Positions 13,943 through 28,400 of a stretch of DNA of 64,000 nt are shown here, in pieces (position 1 is the first letter of the stretch; each line of letters opens with the position of its first letter). This stretch comes from Hypoxylon rubiginosum (Eukaryota > Ascomycota > Sordariomycetes > Xylariales > Hypoxylaceae). Under the pieces are notes generated by a model, which made no database searches, was not told the DNA's origin, and worked only from the letters and a program-made list of their open reading frames with translations. Made by a program: the position numbers and the translations under genes. The stretch spans positions 372,001 through 436,000 of the forward strand of contig CADCXA010000062.1 in the NCBI GenBank assembly GCA_902806565.1. The letters run 5' to 3'.

Positions 13943-16900
13943 TTATCTTTTTTTTTTAGGATTTTTATTTTAAAAATAAATAAATATTTTTTATTAGTTT
14001 ATTAATTTTTTAATTTTCTTTTTATTTTTTTTATATTTATTTTTACTGATAATATATTTAATATATTTAATAATAAAAAACAATTTATAGATAATTTTAA
14101 TTTTTAAAGTATTAATTTATAAAAACAAGTGTAAAATAAAAATAAAAATAATAATTAAAAACGTATTATTTTTATTAACCGTGTTAAATAATTAAATATT
14201 AATATTAATATTATATTTTATTTTTTTTGTTTTAATTTTAATTTAAAATATATAATAACTTTTTTTATATTAATAAAATATAATAAATGTTTTATATATT
14301 AATATTAATATAATAACACGGTAGTTTTTAAAAACTTTTTTAATTAATTAAATAAAAAAAACAATTAGTTATTTTTTTAAAAACATTAAATAAAAAACTT
14401 TTTATTTAAACTATAAATAACGATAAATAAATTAATTTTTAAAATTTTTTAATTATAATAATAATATAAACTTTTTTGTTTAAAAAAATTAAAAATATTA
14501 TAATAAAATCTATAAAATTTTAACGAATTAAAAATAAAAAAAAACCTAAAAAAAAAAATTAAAAGCAGTTAAAAATAAAATATATTTAAGTTAAAATAAA
14601 GTATATTTAAATTATTTTAAAAACCTTGTTTATTTTTTTTAATTAAAACGTTATTTTTATTTTTAATAGTTTTATAAACTTGGTTTTTATAAACTTTAGT
14701 GATGGAATTTTTTAATTTTTTTTTATAATTCGTTAAATCTTTTTTAAGTTTTTATATATTATTTTTAAATTTATAATCCGTTTATTTTATTAAATACTTT
14801 ATTAAGTTTTTAATTTTTTTAGTATTTAAAACCGTTTTAATTTTATATTTCGTAGTTTTTTTAACTTTTATATTTATATTAATTTTTACGTTTAATAATA
14901 CTAGTTTTAATAAAGAAATATATTATATTAAATATATTTATATTTTTTTAAATAATGTTAATTAGTAACTTATTTTTAAAAAAACTTTATTAATTTTATA
15001 TAATTTTAGTTTCTTAAAATTTAGTTTTTTATTTGGTTTTTTTATTTTAATTTTTAATGTAATTAATATTAATCGAGGTTTTTATCGTAATAAATAAATT
15101 TTAATTTTTTTTTTAAAAATTAATCTTTTAATTTTATTTTTATTATAATAAGTGGCTATTTATTTTTAAAAAAACTAAAAGTTATTTTTAAATGTTTTTT
15201 ATAATAATTATATTTTTAAAATAATTATTTTTATTTTAAAGGTTATTTTTATTAGTTAAAATATTATATATAATTTAAATTATAAATAATAATTTTACTT
15301 AATTATTTTATTAATAATTAATATAAAATTATAAATATATTTTTAATATTTAATTTAAATGTTTTATTTATTTATTTATTTAAAAGTATATTATAATTAA
15401 TATTTTTTATTTAACTTTTAGTTTCTTTATAAAACTAATTTAAAATTTAAAAATAAAAAACTTATTTTTATTTAAAATAATTTATTTTAATAAACTATAC
15501 TTAATTATATAATATTTTAAAAATAAAAAAGCTAAATTTTTAATTATATAAGTTTTTTTAAATAATATAAAATATTTATATTTAATAAGTTTATTAATTA
15601 TAATTTATATATTATTATATTAAACTTTAATTACTAAATTTATAAATAATAAAAGTTTTATAATAAAATTTTATAATATTATATTTTATATTTTATTTAA
15701 TATTTTAATAAGTTATAATAACTTATATAATTTATATTTAATAATTTTAACTTTTAAATATATATTATAATTTTTAATAAGTTAATAAATTAAGCTTTTA
15801 ATTTCTAGGAAATTATAATTTTATTATAACTTTATATATATTTTATATTTTTTTTAATATCTATATAATAAATATTTATAAAAAACCTTAATAAATTTAT
15901 ATTAAAATATTTTAAATATATATTACTTTTTATAGTAAATATAAATTCCTTTTTTATTAAAAAATTATTATTTTTCTGTATTTATTAAAGCTTTTTTAAA
16001 TTTTTTATTTTAAAAATTATTTATTATAATTTAAATATATTTTAATATTCCTTATTTTATTTTTTTAAATATTTAAAAAAATTCTTAAAATATTTTAATA
16101 TTATATTTATTTTAATAATTTAATATATTAACTTATATATTTTTTATTTCTTTAATATAATATAACTTAAAATTAAATTTATTAAGAAATTTCTTTTATC
16201 TTTATTATTTAAAAGATAATTCTTAAATAATTATTAATATTTTAAGATTATTATAATTAAAGAAAATAATTAATAACTTTTTTATTTTATTAATATAAAG
16301 TTTTTATAATTATTAATAATTTTTTATTATATATTTAATAATATAATTCCACTTTTTAAAAAACTTAAAAATAATAAATAATTAAATATTATTTTCCATT
16401 ATCTTTTAATTATTTAAAAATCCTTTTATATATTATATTTAAAATATTTATATAAAATCTTTTTTTTTTTAAATTTAATAACTAGTATATTAAATTACTA
16501 ATAATTAATTCCTTAATTTTATTAAATATTAAATCAATTTTTAATATTTATTTAAAAAATTATATATCTTATTAAATAATATTTATTATAAATCTTTTAA
16601 TATAAATAAATTTCTTTATTAATAACCTTATAAAATTTATAAACTTATAAAAAAATTATATATTTTTAATATTTTTAAGTCTTTCTTAATTTTATATTTA
16701 CTTTAAATTTTTTTTTAAATTTAAATAATTCTAAGTTTAATAATAAATCTTAGGAAATTAATTTCCTATATTTTTTATTAATATTTTTTTAAATTAATAA
16801 TGATTTTATATTTTTTAAACTTATAAATATATTAATAAGTTTTTAAAATATTATTAAATATTTATAATATTTATATTAAATTTTAAATATTAATTTTTTT

Positions 16901-18887
16901 TTTTTTCTTTTAGTTATTTATATTTTATAATATTTATTAATTATATTAAAAATAATAAATTATTAAATATTAATAATTTATTTTTTTATATATTTAAATA
17001 AAATAAATAAATATTTATTTTTTATTATAATTATATTAAGTAATTAATAATTATTAACTATTTAATATATAAGGTTTTTTTTTTTTTTAGTTTTTAAGTT
17101 TTATTAAAGTTTTTTTTTATTATTATTATAATTAAATATTTTATATTAAACTTAAATTTCTTAATAAAACCTTATTTTAAATTCTTTTTTATTTATTATT
17201 TAAAGGTTTTTACTTATTATTATTTTAAATAATAAAAAAGTTTTAAATAAATATTTTATTTATTTTTAATTAAGATTTTATAATTATAAACTATATAATT
17301 AAATAAGTTAATTAATATTAGTGTTTCTTTTTAAAATATTAATATAAATTTTATTTTTAATTCTTTAAAAATTCCTTATAATTAATTAAATTTAAGTTTT
17401 TATTTTATAAGAAAAATATATATAATATTTTTTAATAATTTAATATTAATTAAATTTACGTTATAATTATTATAATTTACAGTAATTTAATTATTTATTT
17501 TTAGTTTTTTTATATTTTTTAAAATCTAATTTATTTTTTTAATTATTTAATTAATATATAAATTATTAGTTTTAAACTAAAATAATTTAAAGATAATATT
17601 TTTATTTATTTTTATTATATTAAAAAAAAGTGTTTTTAAATAATTATTAATTTATATATTAAAATTTATAATTTCTTTTTATATAAATTTATTATTATAA
17701 TTAGAAAATTATTTATTTATAATTTTTATAAAAAAAATTATTTTTTTATTTTTATATAATATAATATATTTATTTATTAATTAAAAATAAATATAATTAA
17801 GTTTAAATTTTAAATTTATTATTATATTTACTTTTTAATTTTTTTTTTCTAAAGTTATTATTATATTTTTATTTTTAATAATAATTTATAAGATTTTTTA
17901 TAAATTTAAATAAATTTACCGCTTAAAAAATAAGTATTTAAATTATTTTTTATTATTTAAATTAAGTTTAAGTTTAATATTTAAACTTAATTAATTATTT
18001 ATATATTTTAAAAATTTTTAAGAAGTTTCTTTTTAAATTTTTAATTAAATTTTTATTTGGTTTTAATTTTATTAACTTTTCTTTAAAAATAAGTTATTAT
18101 ATTTTTTACTTTCTTAAAATATTTTTATAATTTTTATAATACCATGGTTTTATATATAATATATATTTTATAAACTATATTAAAATATTTATTTCACTGG
18201 ATTTTTTTATTTATATATTTATATAATTAAAATAAATAAAATATAATAATATTATAATTTATATATATTTTTATATAAATTTTTCTTATATTTTTTTACT
18301 AATATTATATTAGTTTATTATTTTTTAAATAAAATTAAAACTTATTTTTAATCTTTTTTAATATATAATAAATATAAAAGTATTTAAAAAAAAAAATCTA
18401 AAATAACTTTTTATAGTTTAAATGTTAAAAATCTTAAGATTTTTATATACCTTTTTAATATAAACGTTTTAATAATTTTTTTAAAAATATTATTATCTTT
18501 TTTAAAAATATAAGAACATTATTAAATAATTTTTTAAAAATAAATCTTTCTATAAAAATCCATTTATTTTTATTAAATAATTATTAATATTTTAATTTTT
18601 TTATAATATAATAATATTTTAATTTTAACTTTAAATCTTTTAAATGTTTAATTAAGAATTAAATTTCTTATATATTTAACTAATTATTAATTTATTAATT
18701 TATAGTTTAATATAATTTTTTTATTTATTTATATTTATTATATAAAAGTTTATAATATAAAAAATATAATTATTTATATATAATTTTTTAATATTTTATT
18801 TTTTAATTATTTTTTAAAAATTTAAAGTAAAATAGTTTTAATAAAATTATTAAAATAAAAAGAAATATTTTAATTATATAATATTTG

Positions 18888-19080
18888 TTATATATTATAA
18901 GTAAAAACCTTTATAAACGTGGTTTTTTTTAACTTTTTTTAAATATATTTTAATGGCTGGGGTGGCTAATATAACTAATATATAAATAATTTATTAATAT
19001 AATTAAAATTAAGTTTAAATATTATTAATATATTAAAAATAATTTATACGTATAATTTACCAGTTTATTAAATTATTAAA
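18888..19080 (+). repeat. RIP-mutated repeat A, copy 2
   Basis: Inverted partner of 4640-4822. This copy holds a short GC-richer insertion (ATGGCTGGGGTGGCTAAT, around 18953-18970) that is absent from copy 1, where an A/T stretch with AGTTAAAATAATTAAT stands in its place. It retains more C and G than copy 1, so the two copies were not mutated to the same degree. Confidence 0.7.
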
Positions 19081-21026
19081 ATTATCGCGAGCTTTATTAA
19101 CTTATATTTTTACTTTTTTTTTAAGCTTGATTTTTTTATTAATATAAGGTTAATTTAATTAATATATTATATATATATTTTATATATTTTATAATAATAT
19201 TAAAATATTTTTTAATGTTTTTTTTTAATAAATTAATATTATTATAAATAAACTATTTTTAAAATATTATATATTTATTATTATTTATTTTTATATAAAT
19301 TATTATTTTATTTTATATATTTATTTATTTATTAAATTATATTATAATTCTTAATTATTTTTAATATAAATATTTAAAAATAAATATTTTCTAGTTATAT
19401 AATATAATAAATTAAGTTATAATCTATAAATATTTTTTATTTATTTAAAGTTTAAATTAATTTTTATTATTTATAAAATTATTATATTATATTATTAAAT
19501 TTCTTTTTTATTAATAGTTAGTTTATTTATTATATTATTAAATTTTTAAATAAACTTTTTATTTTTATTTTTATTTTTTATTATTTCCTAGTTATTAAAA
19601 TATTTACTTATTATTAAAAAGTTATATAAATTATAAATTACTAATAAATAATATATATATTTTTTTATAATAACGTTTTAATTTTTATTAAATTTAAAAT
19701 ATTTATAATAAACTTAAAAATATTAAAATTATTAAAATTTATTATAATAATAATATTTATTATTTTTTAAATTATTATTTTTATTATTTTATTTTAAAAT
19801 ATATTTAATAATATCCTTTTTTTTTTATAAATATAATAAAAATTATTAATATAAATAAATTAATATTTTATAATATATTTTTTTTTAAATATTTTTTTTA
19901 AAATAACTTTTATTATAATTATATAAAGAACTTTAATTTTAATAACTATAATTTTCTTAAGTTTAAACTTAAAAATATAAGGTTATTTTTTTATAACTTA
20001 ATATTAATTTTTATAATAATCTTTTTTTTATAATTAAAATATTTAATATTTTTAATATTTTTTCTATTTTTTAGGTTTTTCTTTTTAAAATCTTATTAAT
20101 ATTTATAAGTTTAAAATAAAATCTAATAACTATATTAAAAATTTATTATTAATCTTTAATTTTTTTAATTTTTTAAAATAAGATTTTAAACCTTTTTTTT
20201 TATTTTATATTAAAACTATTAGTTATTAATTTTAATAATTTTTTTATCTTATTTAAAGGATATTATTATTACGAGTTTCAAAAAAATTATTATAAGAAAT
20301 TCCTAGTAAATCTTTTATTATATATTTTTATATTATATTAACTTTATATTATATCTAAATTAAACGATAAAAAATTAAAGTTTTTACTATATTTATTTAA
20401 TTAGTTAAATTTATTTAGCTTTTTAATTAAGTGTATTTATTTTGGTAAATTTTATTACCTATTACCAGTCGCTTAAACTTTTACTTTTAATTTTAATTTT
20501 TTAATTATTAATTTAAAAGTATATATAAAAAAATATAACTTAAATTAAAAGTTTTATATAATTAAAAGGATTTTAATAATATTAATTATTAATTAATATA
20601 AAGCCTGGTAATATAAAATTAATAAGTTATTTAAATTTAAATTAAATAAGGATTTTAAATAAAAAAACATATTTAATATATAATAATAACTTAATAATTA
20701 CTTTATTAGGTTTAAATTTAATAACTTTTTTAAAGAAGTTATATAAGTTTTATATAAATAAGATTTTAATTTAATTTAAATATAAGATAATTTAAAAATT
20801 AAATTTATAATTTAATTAATTAAATTTTTAATAATATAATAGTAAATTAATTTATTTATATGTAATTATTTTTATAATCCTTATAATTTATATAGCTTTT
20901 ATAAAAACCTTAGGTTTAAGTTTATATAAAAACATTTTTTTTATAATTTATAAGTTATTCTTTTAAATAAATATTAACAATTTAAATTTAATTAACTTTT
21001 ATATATTATTATACCTTATAAAAAAA

Positions 21027-21141
21027 TTCCATAGCTAGTAAAATAAACCCCGGAAAAAAAAGCCATATATTTAAGCTCCTTAAAGTTTATAAAGAACTGT
21101 AGCTTAAATATATGGCTTTTTTTTTCAGGGCGGCTATAGAA
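21027..21141. mobile_element. MITE-like palindromic element inside the AT block
   Basis: A perfect 24-bp inverted repeat (left arm 21054-21077, right arm 21101-21124, core AGCCATATATTTAAGCT) encloses a 23-nt loop. The outer arms continue imperfectly: CCCCGG before the left arm matches CAGGGC after the right arm, and TTCCATAGCT (21027-21036) matches GGCTATAGAA (21132-21141). The roughly 115-bp unit keeps CCCC, GGGCGG and other GC bases in surroundings that have lost nearly all of theirs. This suggests late insertion or a size below the RIP threshold. No coding capacity. Whether it is a MITE or a fold-back remnant cannot be settled from one copy. Confidence 0.55.
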
Positions 21142-22017
21142 TTTTAATAATTTTTAAACTTTTTAAGTTAATTAAAATAATAAATCTTATTTTTAACTTA
21201 TTATTTAAAATTTTTATATAAAAGAATAAATTATTTATTTTTAAAAATATTAATTTAAATTATTTATTTTTTAAATTTTATTATATAAATAACTGTTAAT
21301 TTAATTTATTTAAATTATATAAAACATTATTTTATTATTTACTTTTTATTAAAATTATTATATATTTTATAAAGTTTATTAATAAAAATATTAAAATCTT
21401 TAAAAATTATTTAAATAACTAGATTTTAATTTTTAAGTAAAAATTTAAAAAAGTTATAAAAAATAAACTTAAATTACTTAAAAACATTTTTAATTAAAAA
21501 GTTTTAAATTATTAAAACTTTTTATTTTTTATTATAAATAAACATTTTATAAAACTTTAAAAAAATTTAAACTTAAATAATAAATTTATTAAAATTAATA
21601 TTATTATTATATTATTTAAAGTTTTTAAATTTATATTCTTTAAATTAAATAATTATAACTTGTTTTATATGGTTTTTTAATATTTAAAGAAATTTTTAAA
21701 ATTAACTATTTTTTTAAAATTTTAAATCTTAATTATTATTTATTAATTAATAATAATTATATTATTAAAATACTTACTAATTTTATTTAAAAATAAAATG
21801 TTTTTTATAAATAATTAAATTAAATTAAATATAAATTAAACTACTTATTTTTTTAATAACTTTTTTTTTAACTTTTTAACTTTAAATTTAACATTATTTT
21901 ATTTTTTATTTATTAATTTATAGTTACTTAAAAATTTATTCTTTTTTTAATTTATTAAAAGGTTTTTATTTATAATAATATTTAAATTAATATATTATTA
22001 TTAATTAAAAAATTATT

Positions 22018-22398
22018 ATAATATTATAAATTATAATATTAGTAAAATTTTTAATTTAAAAATAATAACAACGATTATAAAATAATTTAAATATATATAT
22101 AAAATTTAAAAGATTTTTTTTATATATTTAAAAAATAAATATATATTTAAAATAACAACTAGAAAAAATAATTATAAAAATAATCTGTTTTTTTTTATAT
22201 TTTTTATTTATTTATATAAATATTTAAACATTTAGTAAACTTTTAAATACCTAGTATTTAAACATCTAATAAATTTTTAAATATTAAAAATATTATATAA
22301 CTTTATTATATAATTTTTAACTTTTAATAGTTTTAATAATTTTTATTTAAGCCTTATATTTAAATTACTTTTTAAGTTATAAACTATAAATCGTAATA
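22018..22398 (+). repeat. RIP-mutated repeat D, copy 2
   Basis: Direct partner of 13560-13942, with mostly C/T and G/A differences on both strands. The internal TTTTAAATACCTAGTATTTA sub-motif is conserved. The two copies lie about 8.5 kb apart, too similar in flank composition to define element ends. Confidence 0.78.
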
Positions 22399-25280
22399 AA
22401 TATAATAATAAAAATATTATTTAAATTAATTATTAAATATTTTTTTAAATAAGTTTATATTTTTTAATTAAAAAAAGCTTATATTAATTAAATAAATTAT
22501 TATTATTATAATTTTAAATTAAAACTTAATTAAAAGTTTTATTTTAATTTATATTTTAATTAATTTAATAATAACTTTTTATTTTATTTATTTTATTAAT
22601 TTTATAGGCTTTTTAATATTTAATAAAAAAAGCTTAAAAGTAATTTTTTATTTTTTTATTTATATTTAATATAAAGTTTATTCTTAGTATAAAATAATTA
22701 TTATAATATTATTATTATATTATAATATATAAATAATAAATTTAAATTATTATTTAATTTAAAGTTTAAATTTAATAATAATATTTATAATTTTTTCTTA
22801 GTTTTTTTTAATAAAAGGTTAAATAAAAAGCATTTTATTATATTTGTTTTTAATTATTAAAATATAATTAAAACTATTAAAATTTAAACCAGGTAAAAGT
22901 TTAAATATATTTTATTATATTTATTAAAAAAGTTTTAATAATTTATTTTTAAATATACGTTTTAAAATTACCTTTTAAATATATATTATTATATAATATT
23001 TATATTTAATTTATAATATTTTTTTAATTATAATATTTTTTATTTTATATATAAAAGTTTATAAAATTTTAAGTTTTAAATATTTTAACTTAATATATTA
23101 TTAAAACTTTATATTTTTTCTTTTTTTTAGCTTATTTTTAATAGGTTTTTAATAAGGTTTTTTTTTTTTATATATAGTTATTTTTATTATTTTAACTATA
23201 TTTTTAAATAATAAATTTAAAATTATTATTAATATAATTAATAAAATTTATAAGTAAATAAAAAAAAACTTATATTTAAAAAAAAATAAGTTATATTTAT
23301 AAATTAACTTTTTAATTTTAAAGCTTTTTATATAAAAGTTGTTTTTATAAAAAAAATATTTTAATTTATAATATTATATTTTATTTTTATTTTTATTATT
23401 TTAAATTTTAAGATAATATTTATATTAAATCTTTTTATAAATATTATATTTTTAAGTGTTAAATTATAAATTTAATTTACTTTATTATAAATAAAATTAT
23501 AAAAAATTTATTTATTTTATTTAATAATAAAAAAGCTTAATATTTTTACTTTTATAGATTTTTACTTGGTTATTAATTTATAAAATCCCTTAATAAAAAA
23601 CCTTTTATTATTAATTAAATAAAAAAGTTTATAAATATTAAATAAAATGTTTTTTAAAAATAAATAATAATTTATAAATATAATAAAAAATATTTTAAAT
23701 ATATAAATTAAGTTATTATTATTTATTTTATAAAGTTTTTTAATAAATAATAAGTTAATAATATATTATATTATATTTTTAGTGTTTTTATTAGCTTTTT
23801 TAGTTTTTTTAACTTTGTTTTTATTATTTTTATTTCTTTTATTAAAATATAAAAAAAAAGTTTTAAAACCTTTATTATTAAAATAAGTTTTAAGTTATTT
23901 ATAATAAGAAAAATAAAATAAAGCTTGTATTTTTTTATAATACTTTTAGTTTAATTTATGAATATTTTAAGATATATTTTTTTTAATAATATATTTAAAT
24001 ATATAGTAATTTTTAAATTTTTAAAAGTGTTTTTTATTAATACTTTTTAAATATAAATATAAATGTATTTTTTTATTTAAATTAACTAAACTATTTAAAA
24101 AAATTTTAAAAGTTTTATTTAATAAATTATTTAAATTATTAATTATAATAAAAATCTTATATTTATTTTTAAAAACTTTATTTATTATATCCTAAATATA
24201 TTTTTAAAATAAAATAGTTAATTACTTTATATTATTATAAGTTTATTTAAATTAATTTATTTTAATAATTATTTAAATTTTATTTTTAACTTATTTAAAT
24301 ATAATATAAATTTTAATAATATTAAAATAAGTTATAGAATTTTTATATTTTTTAATTTCTAAGATTTTAAAGGATTTATATTAAAAGTATATTTTATATT
24401 ATTTTACGTGTTAAGTTTAAAAGTTGATATTTCTAGTTATAATTTATTATAAAATCTTTTTATAAACTTTTAATATAATGTTTTTAATTATATTATTTAA
24501 AGAAGTTTTAAATAAATTAAATATTTATATATATATATATTTTTATTACTTTTTTAATTATATTTTATTAAAATTAATAAAAGTATTTTTTAATTTATTA
24601 TAAAGTTTATAAATTTATTAAATTTAATAAGTTTTTTCTTTTATTTAATTTTAAAAAAAAAGTAATATTATAGTTTTTAATAGTTATTTTAAAGAACTTA
24701 TTAAAAAAATTTTTATAGGTTTAAATAAAAATAGAAATAATAAAAATATAAATTAAAAAGTTTTTTTTTTTAATTAATATATTTATTAATAATTAAGTAA
24801 TATTAAGTTTAAAATTATTAATAAAATATAATATATAAGTTTATTTATATTTTTTAAATTTAGTAAGTTTAATTAAGTTATATATTAAAAATAATCTTAA
24901 GTTTATAATTATTAAAATTATTTTATTAAAGTTAATAATATTTTAGATTTTATATTTTTTATAAAATATCTTAGTTTTAATATATTAAGTAAAATAATTA
25001 TTTATATTAATAAATTTAACTTTATTATTAATAATAAGCTTTTTAAACTTAAAATAAAAAATAAATATTATTATAATAAAGTATATAATATATTTATATA
25101 AAGGTTTATAAGGTTAAAAAATATTAAAAATTAAATAAAAGTGTAAAATAAAAAAAATTTATAAATTAAATAAAAAAGCTTTCCTATAAAAAAAAAAGAA
25201 ATTAAAAATTATATAGTTTATAATTATTTAAAATATTAATTATATTTATAAATACATATATTTATTAAAATTATAATTAT

Positions 25281-25432
25281 TATATTATAAATATTAAATT
25301 ATAATAGTTTTATAAAAAGTTGTTTTAATTTAAAAAAAGAAGTGAAGTTTTATAAAAAGTTAAAAGCTTTTATATATATAATTAAATGTTTTATATAATT
25401 ATATATAAAATATATAACCTTAAAATATAATA
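25281..25432 (+). repeat. RIP-mutated repeat C, copy 2
   Basis: Direct partner of 8207-8358. It keeps G or C at several sites where copy 1 has A or T (for example AAAGAAGTGAAGTTTTATAA against AAAAAAATGAAATTTTATAA), so the polarity of change fits transition mutation from a common parent. Confidence 0.75.
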
Positions 25433-28400
25433 ATTTATAATTATTTTATAGTGTTTTATTTTAAAACTTAATATTTATATAGTTTTTAAAATATTATATT
25501 AAATATAAAAACTATAAATATATTAATTAAAAAAAAGTTATAGTTTAAAACACTTTAAAAAGTATACTTAGAAATTAATTTTAATATATTATTTATTAAA
25601 AACTATATAATATATTTTAATAATAATTTAAAATAATATAATATAAATACTATAAAAATATTAACCTTATTTGAAATTATTATTTTTTAAATTATATTAA
25701 TTAATATATTTTTTATTTTTTATTTTTATAATATAAACTAATACGGTATATTTTTAAATAATATTAAAAATATATTTATTTATAAAAAAAAAAATACCTT
25801 GTTATTTATAAATAAAAACATTTATAGTTTTTATTAAATAATTATAATAATATAATAACTTATTATTATTTAACTAAAAAGAAACTCCGATAAATTTATT
25901 AATAATTTAATTATTTAATTATAAATTAACTACGTAATATTTTTATTTAAATAAAATATAATAAAATTAAAAAAAAAATATTTAAAAAAATTAATAAATA
26001 TTATTATTAATATTAAATACACGGTGTAACATTAAAATAATTTAAATTTATAATAAAAATTAATATTAATTTTAACTATAATATTTATATTAATATAATA
26101 TATTTAAATATTAAATTTATTTTATATATAATTAATAAAACCATGTTATTTTAAATAATTAAATTTTTTAAAAATATAATAATTAAATATATTTAAAATA
26201 CTTTAAAAATAATATAAATAAATATTTATTTTAAATTATTAAATAATATTATTTATAATATAAATATAAGTTTTACTATAAATAAATTTATAGTAAATAT
26301 AAAAATATTTTATATTATTATTAAAAAAATACTAGTTAAAATATATAATTCAATTAATTAATTTAAATAATATTATAAACTATTATAATATATATATAAA
26401 ATTATAATAAAAGATTTTAAAAAAAACAATATAAATAATATATATATATATTATAAATAACCGTTAAAATAATAGATAATACTATAAAATTAAATAATTT
26501 TATATTAATATTATTTATTTTTAAAATATATTTAAAATTAATAAAAAGTTTCCCATTTGTTTTTTTATTAATATAACATATTATAGCGATAAAAAAATAA
26601 TAATTAAAATATAAAAACTTAAAATAAAATAATAAATTACTAATATATTTATTATAAAAAATAAATTAAATATTTTAAAAACTTTAAACCTTTTTTTTTA
26701 ATTAAAAGTTTAAGTATATTAAAAAAATGAAAAATAAATAAAACCTTATAAGTTAATTATATAAAATAACAAAACCTATATAATAAAAATAAATAATAAA
26801 TTTATATATTTTTATATTATAATTATAAAATTATATTTATAAAATAAAATAATAATAATATTTATAAATAATAAGTTTAAATTTAACTTAAAATTTAAAA
26901 CTAAATAAAATATTTATAAACTTAATAATAATTTTCTTAATATAACTTTAAAATAATATAAATAATTACTAAAAAATAAGAATAAACTAAAAATAACGTT
27001 AATAAATAATACTAATTATATAATATATAAAGAAATAATAAATAAATAACTAGTAATTTAATTAAGGAAAAAAGATAAAATAATAATATTAAACTAATTT
27101 TTTAAAATATTAAATATATAAAAAATTAAATTATTTATTAATAAAGAAGTTTTTTTATTTAAAAAAAATAATAAATTAAAATATAATAATAATAAGTATT
27201 TTAAATTTAAGATTATATAAAAAGTTAAAAAAATAATAATAAATACTTTATATAGAAAATTACAACTTATTATATAAAAATATAATAATTTTAATAAAAA
27301 TATTATTCTTATTTAATTTTTTATAATATAATAATTAAATTAATATATAATTATAATATTTATATTTACTTTTATAATATTAAAAATATTAATATAATTA
27401 TAAAATATAATATAAGTTTATATTTAATTAAATATAAATTTAAATTATATTATATTAATTAAACTTTTTATTAAAATAGTTTATTTTTATTTTAAAAACA
27501 TTATTATAGTTATTATTAAATTATTATATAATATTATAAAAATTAATATATATTAATAAGTTATATATTTTAAATATTATAAAAATTAATTATAAATAAT
27601 AATTTTAATATATAATTTATATTTATTAGTTACTATAAAAAAAACCGTTTTAATTTTATAAAAATATAAATAAATAATATATTAAAAATATTAAATAAAA
27701 CATTTAATAAAACTAAAAATAATAAGTTTTATAAAATAAAATTTATAATAAAACTTAAAAATTACTTTATAATATAAAAACTATTATTATTTAATAGTTA
27801 TATTTTATTATTAAAAAAAAATAACATATTATTATTATATTAAAAAACATAAAATAAAAAAATTAAATTAGTTAAATATAATAATATTAATATAATTTAA
27901 TAATATATATAATAATAAGTTTATAACGTATATATTATATTAATATATTAATTAAAAGTAATATTTTATTTTTTAAAAATAACCTAATATTTAAAACTAA
28001 ATAAAAAAAATATTAATAAATTTAATAAATAATTTTTATAATAAATTAATAACTTATTATAAGGTTTTAAATATTTATTTATTAATTTTAATATAATTAA
28101 AATTTTTATTTTTATAAATAAATTATTTATAAATAATAAAAACTTAAGTTTTTAACTAAGTTTTAAAATATTTATTATAAATAAATTAATATAAAATAAT
28201 TTATTTATAATAAAAAGTAACCTAATTTATTAAAATTTTATAAAATATAAATAAATAATTAAAAATATATTAATAAGTAAAATTTATATAATAATTTATA
28301 ATATAAATATAAATATTATAATTAATATTATATTTTTATTAATACGTAATAAGTTTAATTTTTTAATAACTTTAATAATTATTTATATTAATTTATTTTT

